NCBI GenBank assembly: GCA_012932865.1
Contig: SAXG01000046.1
Coordinates: 124,001 to 188,000 of the forward strand
Length of the DNA: 64,000 nucleotides
Direction: 5' to 3'
Origin: Amylostereum areolatum
Lineage: Eukaryota; Basidiomycota; Agaricomycetes; Russulales; Stereaceae
Shown: positions 31,088 to 45,835 of the stretch, piece by piece
Layout: each line of letters opens with the position of its first letter
How positions within the stretch are numbered: the stretch's first letter is position 1
Notes under the pieces: model-generated
Seen by the model: the letters and a program-made list of their open reading frames with translations, nothing else
The model's database searches: none
Told to the model about the DNA's origin: nothing
Made by a program: the position numbers and the translations under genes

Positions 31088-34000
31088 CTAGTCGAACAAC
31101 CTGTCGACATCGAACACCACCTGCCCATCTTCGCTCCGGAACGTTTGGGTTGCCTTGATCTCGTCGGCTGCCTGGATAAACGAACAGCCCTGTTAACTTC
31201 TACCAGTACTTCCCCGCCACCGCCGAGCGCCCTTCCGTTCGAACTTGCGAATATAGACGAAGAACCGTACCTTCTCAGCAATGGCGTACACGGTAGCGAG
31301 GGGTGCGACCGAGAATGTGAGCGGAATCACGCTAGCGTCCACCTGGATGTATGTGTGTGAGCACCGGTGTCAAGTATTGAATCACTGAAGCCTGGCGGTC
31401 GGGGCGGTCGGGGCAGAAGAAATGTGTACTAACCACGCGAAGGTTGACCGTGCGATGAACTCTGAAATCAGGTCCGACTACGCCTGGGGTCACTCGTGAG
31501 ATATGGATCCACTGTGTTAATGACTGACGCTCCCATCCTTACCTCGAAGGCGTTCCGGGGCTAGCGCGGCGGTACCTATACGAGTTCAATGAACGCAGTC
31601 GAGAAGAAAAAAAGGCGGGAGGCTAGTAGGCATTCTAATCGCAATGACGATGGGGGGCCCGACGTGGTTCCGACATACCTAGAGGATGGAATGTCGTCTG
31701 TTTCCAGCCGCCAATACACCGAGTCGAAGCGTGTGAGTGGGGCGCGGGGACGGCGGGGACACAAGGGGAAGAGTGTGCTCACGATTGCATTACCGCGAAC
31801 GTAGTGCTCCCATTCAGTGGGGGTCTTCACGTCGGTCTCACTTGGCGCGTTGATACGGTCGACTAGCGCCGCCATGGGAGCTGTCTGCATCCAAGTGCGG
31901 AGCCAGGCGGTCGAGAGGGCGTGCATAGTGACGTCTATCCAGGCCAGTGTCAGTACTAGGTGCGACTTCGCTGTAGACCGAGGCATGTATTCTTACCAAA
32001 GTCATGGGAGAAATACTGTGGGTCGATGACGGGTGATGCGAGCGGATCCTTCGTGTTTACGTGCTACAGAATGGGAAGTTACTGATAGGGCACAAGGTCG
32101 GGTACTGCGGGCAAGGCTTACCACTGAACCACGAGCAAAAGGGTACTTCATGATCCACACACCGTAAGTGATGGTTTTAAATCTGGAGGGCTAGAGACAT
32201 ACCAAGTGGAAGACGATCGGCGTGTTGTAAGGCGTGTCTGGCTCCGGGATGGATGCAGCCCCGCCACCTGCATACATCAAGAACTCCGCCCAACCAATCT
32301 TGCCCTCGCGAAAGAACGAGTGCAACAGGTTGAACTGAATCTTTTGCAAGGGTGACAGAGAGGGGTTTGTCGTAGAGGGCATGGTTGAAGAAAGGACGGA
32401 GAGGTCCGCGTCGGAGAGGAAGGACTTCATAGGAGTGCTTCCCGTTACAGCGGTGTCGTAGGTGAGAGCGCCGGTACGGTCGGCATCGCTGTACTATTTT
32501 TAACAACTGTATATAAAGAGGATAAAGAACCTACAACTGATCTTGCTGTCTTTGTAGAAATGTCAAGTTGAATCGCATATGATCTGAGAATACCACATCT
32601 TTCAATACCGTTTGTGAGAGACAAGCAACAATCCGCACCTAGAGTTAAAGAACCCGGTTTGAGCACCACATCAGACAGCGTGTATGTCTGATCCTACATG
32701 GAAGAATACCACGGTGGTTAGCCCGTATCCCAGGCCTGCAGTGTGAGATATAACCTGTAGATTTTCACCAACTCCAGGAAGGTCCACCACCGTCTTGATG
32801 CCCAAATGTTCCAGAAGAACACGGTTTCCGATACCAGATAGTTCCAAGAGTTGTGGAGTTTTGAATGTACCTGCGTCACTGCCGATTGTATCAGATTTCA
32901 AAATGGGGCTACTGGATATAACTGACCGGCAGACAGGATGACCTCCCGAGTGACCTTGGCGGCTATGCTCCTTGCTTTCGTAAAGGAACTGAACACCAGT
33001 TGCTTTCTTCCCATCCCCATCATCGTCTCCTTCCGAGAACAGAACTTTGGTTGCTTGTGCTCCGGTGAGGACCAGCAAGTTCGGCCTGTCGCTGCTGGAA
33101 TCGAAATAAGCAGTGACGGCAGACGATCTCATACCCGTACGGGGATCGACTGCCCGTGCAGGTGTTGAAAATCCGGTCGCATTTCCATCGTTCTGACACA
33201 GAAACAGTTATCCAACTGGTACAATATACGAAGCAATCCAGACACGTACCGGGTTAGGGGTTGATACGAATGCCTAGCGCGTGAGCTGCTTTGACCGCGG
33301 GCACAATTGGGTCGGGATAAAAGCTGTTGTAGCTGATCTATGCATGATGGTTGAGAATTCGAGCAGTGCTCGCACGTCTACCGGAACACATGGATACCTG
33401 AACGGGGCCATCCATCCCGAAGCTCGACTTGAGGCCTTCAAGGTCGTCCATGGCACCAGGTACGACCGCAGGAGGTGGACCTGTCCAATTCTCCGCCTTT
33501 TGAAAGTATGGTTGAAGTGCGTCAAATGACCAGCTCGGGCCATTTCCAAGTACAGTTCCCCAAGAGTCGTACTCCTCGCGAGAAGCACGCTGCCACAAGA
33601 CGTCGCATATCATGCTTGATCCTCCTAGGACTTTAGCGCTATTCACATAACGGACATCAGTTTCTACGCACAATGGAGCGGGTTCAGATACGCACACAGT
33701 CTCGTCAATGACGCGTCCATTCAGACCCTTCTGCGGAACGGTCTTCAAACCCCAGTCGAGCGCGGGATCTCCGAATGCAGCGCCGTATTGAGAAATGAGA
33801 TCGATACGTGGGTCAGACCCGGGGGCGACGTATGGGCCCGCTTCAATGACTCCTACTTGAATCCTCGGATCTTCAGAAAGGCGGGAGGCGACGACAAGAC
33901 CGGCGGTACCGCCTCGAACAACCAGGTAGTCAAATACATGGGCTATGAACGCTTCAGGGGATGCGGAGATAGCTGAACATGACCATGTAAGTGACATGGA

Positions 34001-34120
34001 AAGGAATCAGTAGTTTCTAACGTTACCTCGAGGGAGGCTGTCGTTGGGTCTCTTCGCGACGACCGCACCAAGGATAGGCGATACAATTACCAGAGACCTG
34101 AAAAGCGAAGAAATTACCAT
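31088..34120 (-). CDS. GMC oxidoreductase 2, secreted, with altered FAD and catalytic motifs
   Basis: Exon 1 starts at 34120 with a signal peptide (MVISSLFRSLVIVSPILGAV) and joins at 33973 to FDYLVVRGGTAGLVVASRLS. The GMC motif normally reads VVGGGTAG, so the first Gly of GxGxxG is Arg here. Later blocks: SAKVLGGSSMICDVLWQRAS, GPSWSFDALQPYFQKAENW, KTPQLLELSGIGNRVLLEHL, YPFARGSV, NTKDPLASPVIDPQYFSHDF, FHPLG/TAALAP (first catalytic His kept) and VVDASVIPLTFSVAPLATVY, where the second catalytic His position is occupied by Ala. It ends AADEIK...DVDRLFD at 31088. Two one-base skips are needed: a CCCC run near 33263 puts TAA in frame, and another is near 32965. It is probably a sequence relative of the divergent neighbour at 34912. 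With the motif changes it may be catalytically impaired. Confidence 0.85.
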
Positions 34121-34911
34121 GTCCGAGGATCGTAGCTTTCGCAGAGAATCATCCGCAGAGCCTTATGAACAGAAACGCCAGGGCTGGGATCTTGCGTTGT
34201 GCAGCACAGAAGGTCGAGTGTCTCGGAACGCGAGCGAGAATCGGAAGGACGACCATTGAACGAAAATTTACGGTGTTCCAATGCACTGGTGCGCTTCTGA
34301 TTCCACGAACTGAGTCAAGCAAGGACTCCCGAAACCGAACTTCATGAATTGAAGACCACGCTCAGGCTCTTGGGCACGTGAACGGCCATCGGGAGAAAAC
34401 CAACCTTCCATGAAAAGCGCCTTCCAGTTTATTGAGAGAAGTGGATCCAGTAAAATTGGGGGGCTCGGGAGCCTGGAGCCTGAGCTCAACTCTGTGAAGA
34501 TCATGGTTGTCGGAACCCTCGAGGCTGCTCGAGCAAAAGTTCAACAGAATTGAGTCCGGGGATATCCGTTGGATCATGTGATGTACCAACCTACTATACG
34601 GCATCTCCTCTCCTTCCTTGCTCTGCACCACGCTTGTCAATTATTCAACTTCTCGTGCCTCCTTGGAAAGGTTTCTAGCGCAAAGCATCTTCTGAGCTGC
34701 AAGTTTCCCGTGCACGATCCAAGAACATCATTGTTCGCACCGGCGCCCGGGCGCAAGGTCGTTCGATTCCTTCTCCCATATCCCGTCATTAGTCTCCCAT
34801 CCGAACTCGAAGGATGGAATAGCACTCGATCCATCTTTTTCGGAACCGGAGCAACCCATATATTCTGGCCAATTTCATCTTGTGCCATGGGGCATCGGAA
34901 AGCATACGTCT
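34121..34911. promoter_or_regulatory. Shared intergenic region of the divergent GMC2/GMC3 pair
   Basis: About 790 bases between two oppositely oriented, signal-peptide-bearing GMC genes. No clear TATA box or repeated upstream element was found. The upstream in-frame ATG of GMC3 (34882) lies in this interval. Confidence 0.4.
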
Positions 34912-37627
<2,716 letters not shown>

Positions 37628-37818
37628 CCCTCGCACGTACAGGCCATGCGCCGATGACCGCCCGAAACGAATGCATAAAATACAGCAGGTCAAATGCGAA
37701 ATAAAAATCATACATGTTGATGTGCTTTACAACACCGCACGAGAAACGAACAAACAATGTCAAAGCAAACGAACGCCTGCGCATAGGATGGGAGGATAAA
37801 ACGATGCTCGTAAGTAGT

Positions 37819-39531
37819 TCACAACACCAACTGAGCCGGGCCGTTCGACGTCGTCACCGACGCAAAGCCCGCCTTGCTCTCGTCCTCCGAGGGCTCCCAC
37901 GACGTCTTCCCGTACGCGACACCTCGCCGCATCACATTCATCTCCACCTTCCTCTGGCGCCCACGACCCGTGGGGTCCTCGACGTCCCTGCGATCGACCG
38001 CGGCGCCCAAGAGCGACGTGCGCACGAAGAAGGTGCCTTCGAACGCGGGCGGGAGGGTGAGCCGTGCCGGGGAGTTGCTCGTGTGCGCGACGGCGCTGAG
38101 GACGGCACCTTCGGACGGGAGCGAGGCGTACTCCACGATCAGGGGGCTGTTGCTCGTCGTCGTGCTCGCGTTGAACGCGGACGTCGCGCCGACCGTGTTG
38201 AGCAGGAACACCGTGGCGGCGATTTTCCTGGTTTATTGCATCGCACGGTCAGTTTTGCGAAACGGGACTAGGGGGGAAAGGGGGGACGAACGCGTTGGAC
38301 GTGTGCAGGATCATGGTGTGCGCTTGCGAAGGGTCGTCGTTGAAGGAGGCAGCGGTAACGTCGATCGGCCCGTTCGAGGAGGTGAGGCTCAGCTGGGACG
38401 TGGTGTTGAACGATCCCGAGATGGGGGAGTTGCTCGTGTGCAGGATGATCTGGTCTGCCACGACGTCACCCTGCAGATTCCACCGAAAATCAGTTCAGGA
38501 CGCAATGCATCAGACGCGGGATACACACCAGGGCGTGGATAGGCGCGTTGGCCGATACCAAGGTCAAGTTCCCAAATTCGAACGCGGGGGAAATGCCGTC
38601 CAAGGTTTGCACAAACTGGGGCAACGTGGTGAAGAAGTTGGGGATGAAGCGGGTCCCGGAACTGAGAGGTAGATAGACGGTGAGACGGAAGTGAACGATG
38701 TCATGGCGGTTGTGGTGATGGCTGTGAGGAGTCTGTGAAAGAAGCGATCAGCCATCGCCGAACACCAGCATATAGAGGCTTCCTACGTAGACGCCAAAGC
38801 CGTTGCCCTTGTCAGCCGACTGCAACCCGCACACGTTCACGCGATCGAGCGCCTCGCGAGTGTGGTAGTACGCCTCGACGTCCACCGAGACCTTGTCGCT
38901 CTCCTGGTCCGCGGGAAGAATCCGTACATCGCCCTGAGCGAGGTTTCCGTGCGAGAACAGGAAGAGGCGGTTGTGGTCGACTGAAACTTCGAGATGGGTG
39001 GTGGCGAGGTTCGAGGGCCAGTTGCCCGGGAGGTTACGGGGAGGCTCCTCCGGGAAGTCCCAATCGTTTCCGCTCACGCAGGTACTCGAGTCGAAGTCTT
39101 CCGGAAGAGGAAGTCCGTGAGGGTGCCCGGGGTGGTGAGGAGGGCCGTGGTGCGGAGGTCCTTCACGGTCGATATCCATCTGAAGGCTGTTTGGTGAACC
39201 GACCAAGCGCGATGGTACAGTAGACAACTCACAGGAACATGTCCGAACTCGAAATCGTAAGGGCCAGGGTGGTGAGGACGGAAGTGGCGAGGACCGAACA
39301 TCGCGACCGCACGAAGTGGGAGATTGGGCCCCAGAAGAAGAGGACAAGGCCTGCTATCGCGAGGAAGTGAACGATGCGTCGACGGCGGTGACGGCGACGA
39401 GCCTCGGTCCGGTTGCTTGAAGCCCGTTCGACAGAGATATAGGCTGGTGGGTGGTAGGGAATGGGTTGAGGGGGAGACACGAGGGACTTCTCGTCGGTAA
39501 GGAGCGGGGTAGCTTGGTTTGGGATGGCCAT
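37819..39531 (-). CDS. Membrane-anchored surface protein with TSN(S/G)P repeats
   Basis: The start at 39531 codes MAIPNQATPLLTDEKSLVSP, a cytosolic tail with basic RRRHRRRR before one membrane helix (IVHFLAIAGLVLFFWGPISH): type II topology. The ectodomain has GPPHHGPPHHPGHPHGLPLP, TTHLEVSVDHNRLFLFSHGN, IVHFRLTVYLP and FIPNFFTTLPQFVQTLDG, then about 250 residues in which a short unit recurs: HTSNSPISG, TSSNGPIDV, TTSNSPLIV, HTSNSPARL and TTSNGPAQL. This resembles the beta-strand repeats of DUF4097-type adhesin domains. The family is basidiomycete-typical with unknown function. Near 39320-39240 the frame changes; either a frameshift or an intron from GTGCGG to CGAG (about 65 bases) is possible. 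A TATAAAG on the minus strand at about 39592 supports the start. Stop at 37819. Confidence 0.75.
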
Positions 39532-40345
39532 GGTGTATAATTGGGAATGGACACGAGGACAAGGCAAGGTGGTTCGAGGCAGGACTTTATAGGGCAACGA
39601 GGCGCTGCTTGAGTGGGGGTCTAGGTAGGTGTCCGTGTGGGGAGCGTCGAAGGGCTGCGCAAAGGCTGCGCAGAGGGCTCTGACTGTCTGCCGCCAGGAC
39701 GCGCAAGCCTTTGGAACCTTGGAATTGAAGCAGTAAAGTGACGTCCGCGATGCGCCCGCGTTCTAGATACCACGAGGTCTTCAAATGCACGTTCGGCCTG
39801 TTCTCGAGTCTCGACAGGTCCAAGCTTCGGCGCAGTCTCTTGACCATCTAATCGGGCGCAAAGGACCTGTCGAGTCATGTTCAATAAGCCTGCAAACGCC
39901 CAGGCGCAGTTGTGTTTACCTGGTTGGACGCATGGAGGGCTATTTAGCTTAGGCACGCCTTGGGATTTGCGTGGGTACTGTGCAGTGGCTCCTAGTGGCT
40001 CGAGCGGCTGGCTGCGGATGCAGAAATTGCTGGAGGAACGTGTCGGCGCAAGTTCAGAAGTGAATCCGGAGCATATCATTGCCAATCGACACGCAATCGA
40101 CGTCCAGATTGGAGGAATTCCTAGACATGATAACGAACGCAACGAAATCATGTGCGGGAGGGGAAGAGAAAGAGCAAGGCAGCCTTAGGCAGGAGGACTA
40201 GGAAGGAGAGAACACTGAACGAAAGGACCATCATGTGGCGGATGCGGCGGGCCGGTACTCCGTTGGTACTTTGACCGCTGACCACGGCCAGCGGCTTGTG
40301 CTTGGACGACGACGAGCACGGTTGAGCCGAGCCACAAAACCCAGC
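39532..40345. other. Intergenic region between surface-protein gene and dehydratase gene
   Basis: Holds the minus-strand TATAAAG (39592-39585) of the surface-protein gene. No gene was recognised in the remaining 750 bases, which serve as the divergent promoter region for the plus-strand dehydratase. Confidence 0.4.
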
Positions 40346-42069
40346 ATGCCTTCCCATCTCCAACATCTTCTCTCTTCTCCAACGCACGATCCATGTCCCC
40401 ATTCGAGTGCCATAGCAAAGATCGAGGTTCTCCCGTTCTCTATCCCCAGTCTCTTCCTACGTTCTCACGCTCCGTCATCGTTTAGTTCTTCCGTCTGCCT
40501 CCCCGATGGCTTTTCGTCAGAGTCGAGACCACAGATGCCATCGTCGGTTGGGGTGAGGCTACCCTCGAAGGTCACACCGAAGCTGTCGAAGGCGCCATGC
40601 TCGACCTCCGCGAGCGATTCGTCGGTTGGGACGCTGACGCCATTGAAGACATTTGGCAGCACGCCTACCGCGGCCGCTTCTACCGAGGCGGTCCTGTCCT
40701 CATGGTCCGTCTCCTTCTCCACCACCCCACCCCTTCTCCCCGTACCAAACCCGCATTTCGTCTTTCAGTCGGCTCTCTCCGGGTTGGACATTGCGCTGTG
40801 GGACATCAAGGGCAAGAAGCTCGGCGTGCCCGTCTGGCAGCTCCTCGGCGGCAAAGTGCGCGATCGCGTGCGTGTGTATGGGTGGATCGGTGGGGATAAA
40901 CCTTCCGATGTGTTGGACGGCGCGAAGGCTCGCAAGGAGCAGGGATTCACGGCGGTCAAGATGAACGGCACCGGTACGAGCCTTGCGCTCCAGTGTCACG
41001 TTCGCTCCTCACTGACGCCTACCATCCCCATTGCCCGCAATTAAGAGTCGATCGCGTGGATAGACTCTCCATCGGCCCTTGATGCCACCGTCGAACGCGT
41101 GAAGGCCGTTCGCTCGCTCGGTCTCGACGTCGGCGTCGACTTCCATGGACGGCTGCACAAGGGCATGGCCAAGCAACTGGCCAAACTTCTCGAGCCTCAC
41201 CGGCCCCTGTTCATCGAAGGTGTGTGCGCGCGCCCTTCACCCGCCCTGTTCTCCCCCGCTCCTTCGCACCACACATTCCGGCAACTCACGCTCGATCGAT
41301 CGCCTCTAGAACCGCTGCTGCCCTCCCAGCCGGAGGAGATAGCCGACCTCGCGCTCCAGGTTTCCACCCCTATCGCCCTCGGCGAGCGTCTCTTCACCCG
41401 TGCCGACTTCCGTCCGTACCTCGAGCGTCGCGCCATAGACATCGCCCAACCTGACGTGCGCCCCGTCTCCTCTCATCTTCGCATGATGCGCAAGAACTGA
41501 TCGGAGGCTCGCAGGTCTCGCATTGTGGCGGGATCAGCGAACTCAACCGCATCGCGGCGTTGGCGGAGATTTACGATGTCGCGCTCGCGCCGCATTGCCC
41601 GATGGGCCCCATCGCTCTGGCTGCATGCATGCAAGTAGGGATACACGCTCCGAACTGTACGGAGGCCCCTCTCTATCAGAGTATACAGTCCAACCGCTGA
41701 ACTTCGATTGCTTCCCTAGTTGTTATCCAAGAAATGAGCTGGCAGGTTAGACACGCGTCTTCTCTCCAAAGGGACGTGGAACTCACTTCGTTACCCCCAG
41801 ATACACTATAACCAAGGAGCGGATCTTTTTACCTACCTTGCCGACCCCTCTGTCTTCGCGGTCAAGGACGGTCACGTTGAAAACCTAACCGGTCCGTGTA
41901 CTGAGCATATGATCCTTTTGCCCAGGCTTTAACCACTAGTATAGGTCCAGGCCTGGGCATCGAAATCAACGAGACCGCGGTCAGGGAGGCAGCTGCGAAG
42001 CATGCGGAAGAAAGGGCGTGGAGGAATGTGGCGTGGAGGGGGCCTGATGGCACGTTGCGCGAGTGGTGA
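40346..42069 (+). CDS. Enolase-superfamily sugar-acid dehydratase, D-galactonate dehydratase-like
   Basis: Core blocks match mandelate-racemase-subgroup D-galactonate dehydratases: [77 protein letters not shown] (K-x-N), [12 protein letters not shown] (metal Asp and the catalytic His), [49 protein letters not shown] and [16 protein letters not shown] (second His). The end reads [14 protein letters not shown], then [19 protein letters not shown] and finally GTLREW. At least eight introns; those followed keep frame. The start at 40346 is the best in-frame ATG before IAKIE, which joins FFRLPP across an intron with a weak GTTCTC donor; the first residues are uncertain. It would dehydrate a sugar acid to a 2-keto-3-deoxy acid using Mg2+; the substrate is not proven by sequence. 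Confidence 0.9.
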
Positions 42070-43429
42070 GACCAGTCGACGATACAATGACCAATGAAGC
42101 TGTGTGGTTCATGGTACGGAAGCTGTACGAGGATGTAAGTTGATTTTGCGTAGCAATATATTCCCTTCCTTCAAGTGGGTTATTCCTGCATGCTCCCGGA
42201 GGGAAGCTGCTCTCGTCCTCGGTCCTCGCTCGGCACGCGGCCGATGCATACGCCAGTGGGAGCCAACCGATACTTTCTCCTGATACTAATAGTGATCAGC
42301 CTTATTCGCATATCCGCCAGATCGTTTCGTGCGAGCATTTGGGGGGCATCGCCGTCGTCCCCGCGCCGGGGGCGAAAACGCGGGGCTTGTGTTTCATGGC
42401 AACACCACCGTCTGAGAAAATACGATAAGCTGGCCATTCCTGCGAGAAAGACCGAGGTTGATACACTATGCGCGCTTGAGTGACTGAGCAGTGGGCGATA
42501 TAAGCATGCAAAAATAGAACTGGCAGTGCGCGCAGCGCGACCGCGCCAGTCGCGACGCGTCTTGTCCCCGACCATGATGAACGTTTGCGGCATCTGTTCC
42601 CGCCGTCGGCATATTTCATGTTCCTCTTCTCCCCCTCGGGCCCACCCTGACGACCATCCTCCGTGAACGCGTGAAAGCCCAGCGCGTTCGCAGGAAACAA
42701 GGGCCCAATCGTGATCCTGATGCTCCTGTCCCTGTGCCATGTCGACCTTAGGCCATATTCCACCATTCAGCGCCGGACGGCCTGTGATTGGTATGAGCAA
42801 CTGAACATGCACAGTCTGTTCGCGCAGGGTGCGATGCTACTCTCTTACATGAAGGATTGATAATGATACCCCCTTCTTTCAAACAGCCTGCGTAGAACGG
42901 AGGGCGGCGGACCTCCGGTGCCATAACCGTTCACTCGCGGAGGCGGAGGCGCGTTTCTCTTCCGTCCGACGCGCCGCAATTGGTTCCTCCTCGCTGTCCG
43001 GAAGCCCGCGGCAAGACCTAGGATTGTTCGGACAGGTTCGGACCCCCTCTCGCTCGCTGATGGTACAGGCGTCACCCTATCATGGGTATGTGTTTTGGAA
43101 TAGAACACGCCGGACACGCTCGTGGACACGGTTGCCAACGCTGGCATCTAGGCTGTGGTCGGTGCCTCCCTTATATACCTTCCCTGGCCGAGGGAGGATC
43201 ACAACAACCTCAACCTTCACGACCACCGCCTCCCTTCCCCCCAACTCCATCGCCAAGCCTTGGCTCATAGACTCGAACGCTTCCCTCTGACGATCCCCCG
43301 CACTCACAGCCAAGCGCTCTACCCAGGTACGTGGTCTCCATTGCCGGCGGGATGTGTGTCCTCAACAACGCAGCATCCTCTCCAGCTCTACAACGACAAC
43401 CGCGTGCTATTGACTAGCTTGCAACGAAA
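42070..43429. other. Intergenic region upstream of malic enzyme
   Basis: No gene recognised in 1.36 kb. CTTATATACC at about 43170-43178 may be the malic-enzyme TATA box; this would give a 5' leader of about 220 bases. Confidence 0.4.
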
Positions 43430-45835
43430 ATGACGATCGTCCTCACTCCGTACTGGTCCAATGGCACTCAGAAGTTGAGGATGGAACCCCAGGGTGCGTT
43501 GTTGCTCTTAGTATCGTGTTTTTTTCGGGACGTGCGCTGATGTGATGTTACATTACAGCCCCTCCGCCCCCTCCCCGAGGTTCCCTTCCCGCCGCCTTTA
43601 ACAGCTCTATCCATGCCGCACGATGCCTCGCTCAGCTCCGATCTAAAGACAAGAACATCGAGAGGTATATCTACCTTTCGCAGCTCAAACACGCCGACGA
43701 GAACATGTTCTATCGCCTCTGCCTAGAGAACCTATCCGTGCGCCTTCCGCTTTCTGACTCATTCTCCGCGCGTACCGACCTACCGTCTGTTTAGGAATTC
43801 ACGCCGTTGATATACACGCCGACGGTCGGCGATGCTTGCCTGCAACACTCGCAGAACTTCCGGCGGCCGGAGGGTCTCGTAAGCCACCTCGCTCCAGTTT
43901 GTTCTTCCGAAAAGGAGCTCATCCCGGTCGTCCACCAGTACATCTCCATCAAAGACAAGGGTAAGATCGGGCAGGTCCTCCGTAGCTGGCCTCGTATCGA
44001 CGAGGCGCGCATTTCTGTCGTCACTGACGGTAAGCCCCTTTCGTCCGCCCTGATATACGTGCTGGTCCGTGTACACTCTCTTTGCCCCACTGACATCACA
44101 CCTGATAGGCTCGCGCATTCTTGGCCTGGGGGATCTTGGCGTTAACGGCATGCCGATCTCTATCGGCAAACTCTCTTTGTATGTTGCTGGTGCGGGGTAT
44201 GTCCTGTCGTTCGCTCGCTTCTGCACTGCTTTTCTGACGTCGGAGTGTGCGCACGCAGCATTCGTCCGTCGTCGACCATTCCCATCTGCCTCGACCTGGG
44301 AACGAACACGCAGAAATTCCTGGACGATCCTCTGTATCTTGGCCTCCGCCACAAGCGCGTATCCACGGAGGTTATGACGGAGTTCATGGAGGAGTTCATG
44401 TACGAGATGTCGAAGACCTTCCCCAAGCTCCTCATACAGTTCGAGGTAACATATCTTTCTTCTCAATCCTTTCCATGACATCGGTGGCCCTTCGCTGACG
44501 CTGGCTCTTTCTCCAGGACTTCTCCACCGACCATGCCTTCCTCTACCTGGACACCTTCCGTAACCGCTACCCCGTTTTCAATGGTGAGCTTCCTCGCTCT
44601 CCACGCGCGTCATCGAGGCGGATCCTGACCTTGTTTCTCCAAGATGACATCCAGGGCACTGGCGCGGTCGTACTTTCCGGATTCATCAACGCAGCCAAAC
44701 TATCCTCCGCCGCATCCGGCATGCCTCTCAGCTCGCACAGGATCCTGTTCTTGGGCGCGGGCTCGGCTGGCGTTGGCGTGGCCATGCAGCTGTTGAGCTT
44801 CTTCAAGCTGCAGGGCCTTTCTGAGGCGGAAGCAAGGAACCGCATCTACCTCGTCGACTCACAGGGCCTGATATTCGACACCCGTGGTCCCATGGCGGAG
44901 CACAAAAAATGTATGCATTGCTCCTCCGTCCAGTCTGGTTCACAGCGAGCTCATCAACCTGGATGAATAGTCTTCTCTCGTAAGGACTACCGCGGTCCCG
45001 CGATGACCAATTTGACGGACATTGTCGAGTACGTGAAGCCGACGGCTCTTCTCGGCCTTTCCACGACGAAGGTGCGTTCGTCCCATTCTATGCACTCCCA
45101 CTGATAAGGACGGGTCGCTTATCGGGCTCTGCTTTATTGCACTTAGGGCGCATTCAACCAAGAAGTGGTCGAGGCGATGGCCGCATTGAACCCCCGGCCA
45201 ATCATCTTCCCGCTCTCGAACCCCGTGCGGCTCTCCGAGTGCGAGTTCCAGGAAGCCGTCGACTGGACACAGGGCCGGGTTCTTTTCGCGTCGGGATCGC
45301 CGTTCCCCGAGACTTCTTACCACGGCAAGATGCTCTACGCCGGACAAGGCAACAACATGTACATCTTCCCCGGTAAGCAGCTCCCCGGCCCCTTCCCAAT
45401 TCCCGCTCCGAGATGCACAGATCTGACGGAGTGTGGCTCCCTTTTTTTCGCGCGCGCGTGGGGTTCCGGAATGAACAGGCCTCGGCTTGGGTGCTATTCT
45501 GTCGCGTGCGGCGTCGGTCACGGACGGGATGGTGGAGGCGTCCTCGCTCGGACTCGCGGACGCGCTCACGGAGGACGAGCGTGCGGCGGATCTCATCTAC
45601 CCCCGTCTCGAGCGCATCCGGGAGATAAGTGTGTGCATCGCGCTCCGCGTTATCCGTCAAGCCCAAAAAGAGGTTCGAACCGGCCCCTCTGCTTGTGCTG
45701 CGACGGTCCGATGTGACTGACCGACCCGTTCCTGTCTGCTTTTGCCTTTAGAACGTGGATCGCTCTTCTGATCTGCGCACGATGTCGGATAGCGAGCTGC
45801 TGAAGTTCATCGAGAAGAAGATGTGGACCCCGTGA
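43430..45835 (+). CDS. NAD(P)-dependent malic enzyme
   Basis: Starts [20 protein letters not shown] at 43430. Family blocks in order: [60 protein letters not shown] (malic-enzyme signature), [54 protein letters not shown] (metal/catalytic Asp), the Rossmann motif [55 protein letters not shown], and the C-terminal coil ending [10 protein letters not shown]. It oxidatively decarboxylates malate to pyruvate; NAD versus NADP use and mitochondrial versus cytosolic location cannot be settled, as the short N-terminus shows no strong presequence. About ten short introns; frames were followed without interruption. Confidence 0.93.
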
